The notes under the pieces are model-generated. The model was not told the origin of the DNA, did not search any database, and saw nothing but the letters and a program-made list of their open reading frames with translations. Below, in pieces: positions 23,022 through 28,043 of a stretch of DNA of 28,043 nucleotides. Each line of letters begins with the position of its first letter. Within the stretch, counting starts at the first letter, position 1. The stretch is taken from positions 1-28,043 of the forward strand of contig DGUK01000062.1 of assembly GCA_002394635.1 (NCBI GenBank). Direction: 5' to 3'. This stretch comes from Faecalitalea sp. UBA4312. Lineage in GTDB: Bacteria > Bacillota_I > Bacilli_A > Erysipelotrichales > Erysipelotrichaceae. Position numbers and translations under genes: made by a program.

Positions 23022-23819
23022 TTAACCGCGAGATTTACCACCGGAAATATTAATTGTTGTTCCTGTGATATAGCTTGCACGATCGGATACCAGATAAGCA
23101 CACAGATCACCGACTTCATCCAGTTTTCCATCACGTCCTAATGGCACTTGTTTCGAATAATCACCAGACAGATCTTCTGGTTTTACGCCGCGTGTATAAG
23201 CCAAAGCTTCATTATAAGCTGGTGTACGCAAGCCGGTAGCTTCCATGATACCAGGCGCAGCGGCTACAACACGGATTCCGTATTTTCCCAATTCCTTTGC
23301 CCAGGAACGAGTAAAGCTGTCACAGGCACCCTTTGTAGCGGAATAAGCACTCTGTCCCTGGCTGCCTTCCTTGCCAGACTCACTGGACATGTTCAAAATG
23401 ACACCTTTGCCCTGCTTAACCATTTCACGGGCGGCTGCCTGCGCACACAGGAACAAACCTTTTACGTTTACATTAAACATCTTATCAAAAGAATCTACGC
23501 TTAATTCATATTCTGGCTTTTCCCCTTTTACATCTACTAATAAGCGAGGCATATTGATACCGGCATTGTTGACCAAGGCATCAATTTTTCCATATTTATC
23601 AATGACAGCTGCCATCATGGCTTTTACACTGTCCGGATCGCATACATTACACTGTACACAATAAGCATTGTCCATTGTTTCACCGGTTGTTACATTTAAG
23701 TCAACGACAACTGTGTCGGCACCGGCTGCTACCAGAGTATCTACAACATGTTTTCCGATCCCGCTGGCTCCACCTGTTACTACTACAGTTTTTCCTTCTA
23801 GTCCTAACCAATTATTCAT
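23022..23819 (-). CDS. srlD: Sorbitol-6-phosphate 2-dehydrogenase
   Basis: A 265-residue short-chain dehydrogenase that oxidises sorbitol 6-phosphate to fructose 6-phosphate with NAD. TGGASGIG (about 16-23) is the cofactor motif, NNAGIN (about 87-92) is the core signature, and the catalytic Ser and YxxxK are in NMSSESGKEGSQGQSAYSATKG. The extended KGEKPEYELSVDSFDKMF segment is characteristic of the Gram-positive sorbitol-6-phosphate enzymes. GGAGG stands eight bases before the ATG. It is the first gene of the sorbitol locus, behind its own promoter, and is followed by a second, related promoter before gutM. It is assigned by operon context as well as sequence. Confidence 0.92.
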   Translation of the reverse strand: MNNWLGLEGKTVVVTGGASGIGKHVVDTLVAAGADTVVVDLNVTTGETMDNAYCVQCNVCDPDSVKAMMAAVIDKYGKIDALVNNAGINMPRLLVDVKGEKPEYELSVDSFDKMFNVNVKGLFLCAQAAAREMVKQGKGVILNMSSESGKEGSQGQSAYSATKGACDSFTRSWAKELGKYGIRVVAAAPGIMEATGLRTPAYNEALAYTRGVKPEDLSGDYSKQVPLGRDGKLDEVGDLCAYLVSDRASYITGTTINISGGKSRG

Positions 23820-23849
23820 GATTTCTTCCTCCTGTCTTTTGACACTGTC

Positions 23850-23878
23850 ATTGTATGAAAGAAAACGATATCCTTTAA
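23850..23878 (-). promoter_or_regulatory. Promoter of srlD
   Basis: On the reverse strand TTAAAG (23873-23878) and TACAAT (23850-23855) are 17 bases apart, about 30 bases before the ATG. It has the same arrangement as the gutM promoter. Confidence 0.7.
23859..23874. promoter_or_regulatory. cre-like site (CcpA) in the srlD promoter
   Basis: AAGAAAACGATATCCT fits WTGNAARCGNWWWCAW at all but the same two positions as the gutM site, and it also lies between the -35 and -10 boxes. Confidence 0.6.
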
Positions 23879-23986
23879 TTCTTTGTTTTTCGCCTTGCGG
23901 GAAATACGTTCGTTCACCTTTTTTCCATCCATTTGAAAAAGAATGTCTTTAACTTTTTATATATTGTATTGTATAAATATATTTAA

Positions 23987-24011
23987 AAATGAGGGATAAA
24001 TTCCCTCATTT
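23987..24011 (-). terminator. Terminator after the SHOCT protein gene
   Basis: A 10-bp stem (23987-23996 with 24002-24011, AAATGAGGGA/TCCCTCATTT), loop TAAAT, ends in T5 on the reverse strand. The TAA of the gene (24010-24012) overlaps the stem. Confidence 0.85.
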
Positions 24012-24789
24012 ATAAGTTCAACAATTCTTTTTTCTTCTTATCGAAATCTTCCTGGTCAATAATTCCCAGATCCAGCAGTTCCTTGACCTTTTTCATCTCT
24101 TCATACGGGTCCATGACCGTTTTCTTGTTCATCGGTTGATCTTTTTGTCGGATCAATGGCTCCACTAGTGCCTGCACATCATAAATGGCATCGCCTTCAA
24201 ACACAAGCAGGATAGGCTGCCCGTTCGGATCGATCGCATCCAGCGTCAGAAGTCTTTGTTTTTTCTTTGGTTTCTTTTTAAACATCGTTGCCAGAGGACC
24301 GGATAATAACACTCGGTGATCTTCGAACCGTTCCTTGATTTCATCCTGTGTTTCAATCCGGATATGCTCCACCATCGTGTATGGGATCAAAGTTCTTTCA
24401 ATGCCTTTGCGGACAGCGACACTGACACATAAAAGAAATTTATCATATACCTCCAGCGTCACACTGCTTCCTCTTGGAATGCCTGTATTTCCACCGACAT
24501 ACGCCAGCCGATAACTGGTAACCAAACGAGCAATGCCCTGTCTGGCAAAAGAGCCGGCCTTCTCATAGATTTCTTCAAATTCCTTTTTCTGTTTCAATTC
24601 AAATTTGATAGCCGATACATCTGAACCGGCAATCATCTGAAAAGATCCGAATTCTGTATCCTGCTTCCATTCTGTCACCGAATCAATCTGATCCCAGGCT
24701 GTTTCATGAGATCCTTCCATTTTTGAATCCACACGGATCGATCGTTCATCATATGTAACCGTACATCCATTTCCTGTTAAACTTGTCAT
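24010..24789 (-). CDS. SHOCT-domain protein with DUF4429-like N-terminus
   Basis: A 259-residue cytoplasmic protein. Two related beta-rich segments (residues about 1-90, with GNGCTVTYDERSIRV and WDQIDSVTEW, and about 95-200) recall the PH-like DUF4429 domain. The last 30 residues, DPYEEMKKVKELLDLGIIDQ followed by EDFDKKKKELLNL, are a SHOCT motif. SHOCT domains are short helical oligomerisation modules fused to many beta-rich domains, and no enzymatic role is known. I chose the ATG at 24789 because AAGGTAGG is nearby and it avoids overlapping the upstream gene; an ATG at 24834 would give 15 more residues inside that gene. It is the last of three genes on one transcript. Confidence 0.78.
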   Translation of the reverse strand: MTSLTGNGCTVTYDERSIRVDSKMEGSHETAWDQIDSVTEWKQDTEFGSFQMIAGSDVSAIKFELKQKKEFEEIYEKAGSFARQGIARLVTSYRLAYVGGNTGIPRGSSVTLEVYDKFLLCVSVAVRKGIERTLIPYTMVEHIRIETQDEIKERFEDHRVLLSGPLATMFKKKPKKKQRLLTLDAIDPNGQPILLVFEGDAIYDVQALVEPLIRQKDQPMNKKTVMDPYEEMKKVKELLDLGIIDQEDFDKKKKELLNL

Positions 24790-24794
24790 ACTTC

Positions 24795-25190
24795 CTACCT
24801 TGTCTTTAAGCTCAATAAGTACGCAATGGTACACCCCATATCCCCAATGCGTTTTCGAAAATACTTCCCATCCTTTTCATAACCGATCTGATCTCTCCAG
24901 CTGGCTGGTTTCCCCGTGCTTTTCAGATAATCAGCCAGGGCATCCAGCGAATTAATGACCGCATTATGCTTCAACGTACGCTGGTCATTGACAGCTTTCT
25001 TTTCTTCTTTGGTCATGCGATACCAGTTGGTACGCACATGAATATATTCGATGCCTGCTAATTCAACATCATGATACAGCTTTTCAGCCTTTTCGTCGGT
25101 TATTTCCTTCTGTATTTCAAGTAAGATCTGGTTGGCTTCTTTGATGGTTAAAGCCTGTGGTGCATTTTTATAGTCTTCATAGGTATACAT
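24795..25190 (-). CDS. Uncharacterised 131-residue protein
   Basis: A mostly helical, highly charged small protein beginning MYTYEDYKNAPQALTIKEAN, with HVRTNWYRMTKEEKKAVNDQ in the middle and a C-terminal YEKDGKYFRKRIGDMGCTIA segment. I do not recognise a family, and there is no signal peptide or membrane segment. The ATG at 25190 has AAAGGAG six bases upstream, which overlaps the end of the VOC gene; only one base separates the VOC stop from this ATG, so they are translationally coupled. Twenty-four upstream codons are open but lie inside the VOC gene. The SHOCT gene follows after five bases. Confidence 0.75.
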   Translation of the reverse strand: MYTYEDYKNAPQALTIKEANQILLEIQKEITDEKAEKLYHDVELAGIEYIHVRTNWYRMTKEEKKAVNDQRTLKHNAVINSLDALADYLKSTGKPASWRDQIGYEKDGKYFRKRIGDMGCTIAYLLSLKTR

Positions 25191-25191
25191 A

Positions 25192-25578
25192 TTAGCTCCT
25201 TTCTTCAAATAGCTCGATTTCTTCACCCACCGGTCCGATGCAGAACGCAATACGGATATCAAAAGGAGGATCGCTTGGGATCGTCACATCATGACAAGGA
25301 TCCGTAATTCGATATCCAGCCTGTTCGATACGGTTTGCCAGAGCATCCACATTATCGGCAGCCAGGGCAAAATGTCGGATCGTTCCCTGAGGCAGACGAT
25401 CCTCAATATTATTAAACAATTCAATCAGTCCGTTTCCGGTTGACAACATAATACCGGCAGGCCATTGCCTTACAATTGGAAATTCCAGCGTTTCATGATA
25501 AAAACGAATCGCTTCTTCGTATTTTTCCATCGTGTCGCATTTCATGCACACATGATGAATGCCTTTTACCAATGCCAT
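25192..25578 (-). CDS. VOC-superfamily (glyoxalase-like) protein
   Basis: A 128-residue protein of the vicinal-oxygen-chelate fold. It starts MALVKGIHHVCMKCDTMEKY with the metal-ligand-type His, has a central ELFN (about 52-55) and RHFALAADNV, and ends with GPVGEEIELFEE, where the Glu of the last strand is another usual ligand. Two paired beta-alpha-beta-beta-beta units are visible. Substrates vary widely in this superfamily (methylglyoxal, extradiol substrates, drug binding), so none is assigned. The ATG at 25578 has AGAGGTG upstream; a GTG three codons earlier would overlap this. It is the first gene of a three-gene unit and divergent from pyruvate carboxylase. Confidence 0.85.
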   Translation of the reverse strand: MALVKGIHHVCMKCDTMEKYEEAIRFYHETLEFPIVRQWPAGIMLSTGNGLIELFNNIEDRLPQGTIRHFALAADNVDALANRIEQAGYRITDPCHDVTIPSDPPFDIRIAFCIGPVGEEIELFEERS

Positions 25579-25598
25579 ATTCAACACCTCTTTGTCCT

Positions 25599-25607
25599 AT
25601 CATATCA
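25599..25607 (-). promoter_or_regulatory. Possible extended -10 promoter of the VOC operon
   Basis: On the reverse strand TGATATGAT forms an extended -10 (TG-N-TATGAT) about 20 bases before the ATG. The -35 region is poor. Confidence 0.45.
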
Positions 25608-25643
25608 CGTTCTTTTTTCACAGAAAATTATGAAATAAATGTA

Positions 25644-25673
25644 TTGCTAGCACAATAACAATTAGAATATAAT
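25644..25673 (+). promoter_or_regulatory. Promoter of the pyruvate carboxylase gene
   Basis: TTGCTA (25644-25649) and perfect TATAAT (25668-25673) are 18 bases apart, with GGAGG and the ATG shortly after. Confidence 0.65.
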
Positions 25674-25699
25674 AATAACTATTAAATGGAGGAAGAGCA

Positions 25700-28043
25700 A
25701 TGAGCAATAAACCTTTCAATAAAGTACTGGTTGCCAACCGTGGTGAGATTGCGATCCGGATCTTCCGGGCCTGCCACGATCTGGGCATCCATACTGTCGG
25801 AATTTATTCCAGTGAAGACATTAACAGCCAATTCCGAGTGCAGGCGGATGAAGCTTATCTGATTGGTAAAAACCAGAGTCCGGTCGGTGCATATCTGGAT
25901 ATTCCGGGAATTATCCGCATGGCCAAAAAAAGAGGCGTAGATGCCATTCATCCAGGATACGGATTCTTATCGGAGAACGCGGATTTTGCCCGTGCCTGCG
26001 AACAAGCCGGCATTGAATTTATCGGTCCATCCAGTGATGTTCTGGCCAAAATGGGCGATAAGCTGAGCGCCAAGGAAATCGCCATTCAAGCCGGTGTACC
26101 GATCATTCCCGGCTCCACCGAACCATTAAAGGACGCCCAGGAAGCCTTACGGCTGGCCGAAGAATTCGGATTTCCTGTTATATTAAAGGCAGCCGCCGGT
26201 GGCGGTGGACGTGGTATGCGTCGCTGCGATACACCGGAAGAAGTAATCACACAGTTTGAACTGGTCAAATCCGAAGCGAAAAAGGCTTTCGGAAACGAAG
26301 ATATTTTTATTGAGAAGTTTTTAGTTGAGCCTAAACATATAGAAATACAGATCTTAGCGGACAAGCACGGTAACATCGTTCACTGTCTGGAGCGTGACTG
26401 CTCTTTACAAAGACGTTACCAGAAGGTTGTGGAATTTGCACCAGCCTGGTCGGTTTCCAAAGATGTATTGAATAAGATCTACGATGATGCCATTAAGATC
26501 GCCAAAACGGTTGGTTATACCAATGCCGGCACCGAAGAATTCCTGGTGGATAAAAACGGCAATTACTACTTTATCGAGATGAACCCGCGTATCCAGGTAG
26601 AACATACGGTAACGGAAGTCATCACCGGAATCGACTTGGTTCGGGCACAGATTTTGATTGCCCAGGGCCAGCCGCTCTCCTGCCCGCAGATCGGCATTAA
26701 CAGCCAACAGGATGTACAAGCCCGTGGCTATGCCATCCAGTGCCGTGTCACAACCGAAGATCCAGCCAATAACTTTGCTCCGGATCATGGCCGTGTGGAA
26801 GCGTATCGTACCGGTGGAGGATTCGGTGTTCGTCTGGATGGGGGTAACTGTTCAGCCGGTTATGTGATCTCTCCTTATTATGATTCGCTGCTGGTAAAAA
26901 TCACGGCATCGGATAATACCTTTGAAGGCGCCTGCCGCAGAGCATTGCGCTCCATCAGTGAGGTCCATATCCGTGGAGTCAAGACCAACATTCCGTTCTT
27001 AGCCAACATTTTACAACATCCGACATTTAAAGCCGGACAATGCCATACAAAATTTATTGATGAAACACCGGAGCTCTTCGATTTCTCCGGCTCGAAAGAC
27101 CGGGCAACCCGAATTCTTCGCTACATTGCCAATATTCAGGTCAATGATCCGGACAGTGAAAGAGAACAGTTTGACATTCCTCGTTTCCCTCCGGTCATCG
27201 ACAAAAATCCGTCCGGTTTGAAACAGCTGCTCGATACACAGGGGCCGGCTGCTTTCAGCCAGTGGGTCAAGGATCAGAAGAAACTGCTGATCACCGACAC
27301 CACCATGCGGGATGCTCACCAGAGCTTATTGTCCACACGTATGCGTACAAGAGATATGGTCAAAGGAGCTAAAGGAACAGCTGATATCCTGAAGGACTGC
27401 TTCTCTTTGGAAATGTGGGGTGGGGCTACCTTTGATGTAGCTTTCCGTTTCCTGAAGGAGAATCCATGGGAACGTCTGGCGTTATTGCGTAAGGATATCC
27501 CGAATATCCCGTTCCAGATGTTATTACGTGGTTCCAGTACGGTTGGCTATGCCAATTATCCCGATAATGTCGTTCGTGAATTCATTCATCAAAGTGCCAA
27601 GCACGGCATCGATATCTTCCGTGTCTTCGATTCCTTAAACTGGATCCCGGGTATGGAAGTTGCCATTGATGAAGTTTTGAAACAAGGGAAATTCTGTGAA
27701 GGAACTATTTGTTATACAGGAGACATTCTCGATCCGAACAATACGACCTTCACGCTGGATTACTATTTAAAAATGGCTAAGCAGCTGGAACAAATGGGCG
27801 TTCACTCCATTGCCATCAAAGACATGGCCGGTCTATTGAAACCATATGCAGCCAAGGAGCTGGTCTATGCGTTAAAGAACGAAGTAGATCTTCCGATCCA
27901 CCTGCATACGCATGATACCTCCGGCAATCAGGTAGCTACCTACTTGATGGCCGCCGAAGCCGGTGTGGATATTGTGGATACGGCCGTATCCTCTATGGCC
28001 GGTATGACCAGCCAGCCGTCCATGAACGCGGTTGTTTCTGCTT
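25700..28043 (+). CDS. pyc: Pyruvate carboxylase (partial, runs off right edge)
   Basis: The first 781 residues of an enzyme normally about 1140 long that carboxylates pyruvate to oxaloacetate with biotin and ATP, feeding anaplerosis. The N-terminal biotin carboxylase domain (about 1-450) starts KVLVANRGEIAIRIFRACHD and has the ATP-grasp glycine loop KAAAGGGGRGMRR and the NPRIQVEHTVTE signature. The carboxyltransferase domain begins near residue 530 with LLITDTTMRDAHQSLLSTRM and includes LRGSSTVGYANYPDN and HLHTHDTSGN, which carry metal- and substrate-binding residues. The biotin-carrier domain lies beyond the window. GGAGG lies seven bases before the ATG. The gene is a single unit in this window, divergent from the VOC operon. 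Confidence 0.97.
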   Translation, partial: MSNKPFNKVLVANRGEIAIRIFRACHDLGIHTVGIYSSEDINSQFRVQADEAYLIGKNQSPVGAYLDIPGIIRMAKKRGVDAIHPGYGFLSENADFARACEQAGIEFIGPSSDVLAKMGDKLSAKEIAIQAGVPIIPGSTEPLKDAQEALRLAEEFGFPVILKAAAGGGGRGMRRCDTPEEVITQFELVKSEAKKAFGNEDIFIEKFLVEPKHIEIQILADKHGNIVHCLERDCSLQRRYQKVVEFAPAWSVSKDVLNKIYDDAIKIAKTVGYTNAGTEEFLVDKNGNYYFIEMNPRIQVEHTVTEVITGIDLVRAQILIAQGQPLSCPQIGINSQQDVQARGYAIQCRVTTEDPANNFAPDHGRVEAYRTGGGFGVRLDGGNCSAGYVISPYYDSLLVKITASDNTFEGACRRALRSISEVHIRGVKTNIPFLANILQHPTFKAGQCHTKFIDETPELFDFSGSKDRATRILRYIANIQVNDPDSEREQFDIPRFPPVIDKNPSGLKQLLDTQGPAAFSQWVKDQKKLLITDTTMRDAHQSLLSTRMRTRDMVKGAKGTADILKDCFSLEMWGGATFDVAFRFLKENPWERLALLRKDIPNIPFQMLLRGSSTVGYANYPDNVVREFIHQSAKHGIDIFRVFDSLNWIPGMEVAIDEVLKQGKFCEGTICYTGDILDPNNTTFTLDYYLKMAKQLEQMGVHSIAIKDMAGLLKPYAAKELVYALKNEVDLPIHLHTHDTSGNQVATYLMAAEAGVDIVDTAVSSMAGMTSQPSMNAVVSA

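Larger units (their letters stand above)
23849..23928. repeat. 80-bp promoter-region repeat, copy B (upstream of srlD)
   Basis: This is the partner of copy A at 22923-23002, in the same orientation and at a similar distance from the following gene. Best-conserved blocks are bases 1-30 and 61-80 of the unit. Confidence 0.8.

Noticed and set aside
25682..27319. Several reverse-strand open frames inside pyruvate carboxylase
   Set aside because: The + strand there encodes an uninterrupted, well-conserved carboxylase; the antisense frames have no ribosome sites and no family features.

Overview
The window is about 28 kb of a fermentative, low-to-mid GC Gram-positive (Bacillota) chromosome. Evidence: strong AGGAGG ribosome sites, PRD-type PTS regulators, divided transketolase genes, cre-like sites, and dense intrinsic terminators. 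An Erysipelotrichia-like gut anaerobe would fit, but that is only an impression from protein similarity; no rRNA or tRNA is present to anchor taxonomy.

Layout. (1) 1-4078: two transketolase half-genes (the C-terminal half runs off the left edge), then after a terminator a divergent GpsA-like dehydrogenase, facing away from a SorC-family sugar-phosphate-responsive regulator; likely one sugar or polyol phosphate pathway. (2) 4073-9281: housekeeping and accessory genes: a NudC-like NADH pyrophosphatase, a nitroreductase, a CBS/DRTGG family II pyrophosphatase, an orphan AAA ATPase with a winged-helix tail, and a small XRE regulator paired with a membrane protein. (3) 9386-11775: a ferredoxin-like aldo/keto reductase, a decayed tyrosine recombinase (relic of a lost mobile element) and a lipoprotein. 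(4) 11849-17173: a complete mannitol operon in the order mtlR-mtlA-mtlD, with a perfect -10 box and two TGTCAC-N9-GTGACA operators upstream. (5) 17214-23928: a complete sorbitol (glucitol) PTS locus in the order srlD-gutM-srlA-srlE-gutR-EIIA. (6) 24010-25578: three small genes (VOC protein, unknown protein, SHOCT protein). (7) 25700-28043: the first two-thirds of pyruvate carboxylase.

How the parts work together. Sorbitol and mannitol are imported and phosphorylated by the two PTS systems and oxidised to fructose 6-phosphate by SrlD and MtlD. Both regulators (MtlR and GutR) carry PTS-like domains, so transcription is tied to transporter phosphorylation state. The transketolase halves and the GpsA-like enzyme feed the pentose-phosphate or triose-phosphate pool, and pyruvate carboxylase feeds oxaloacetate.

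The most unusual object is the sorbitol EIIA gene (17214-18677). It encodes four tandem EIIA-Gut domains instead of one, and is separated from the regulator gutR only by a single in-frame TAA plus 32 open codons. The locus also has two related 80-bp promoter regions, one before srlD and one before gutM, each with a cre-like site between the -35 and -10 boxes. I found no CRISPR array, intact transposon or defence system.
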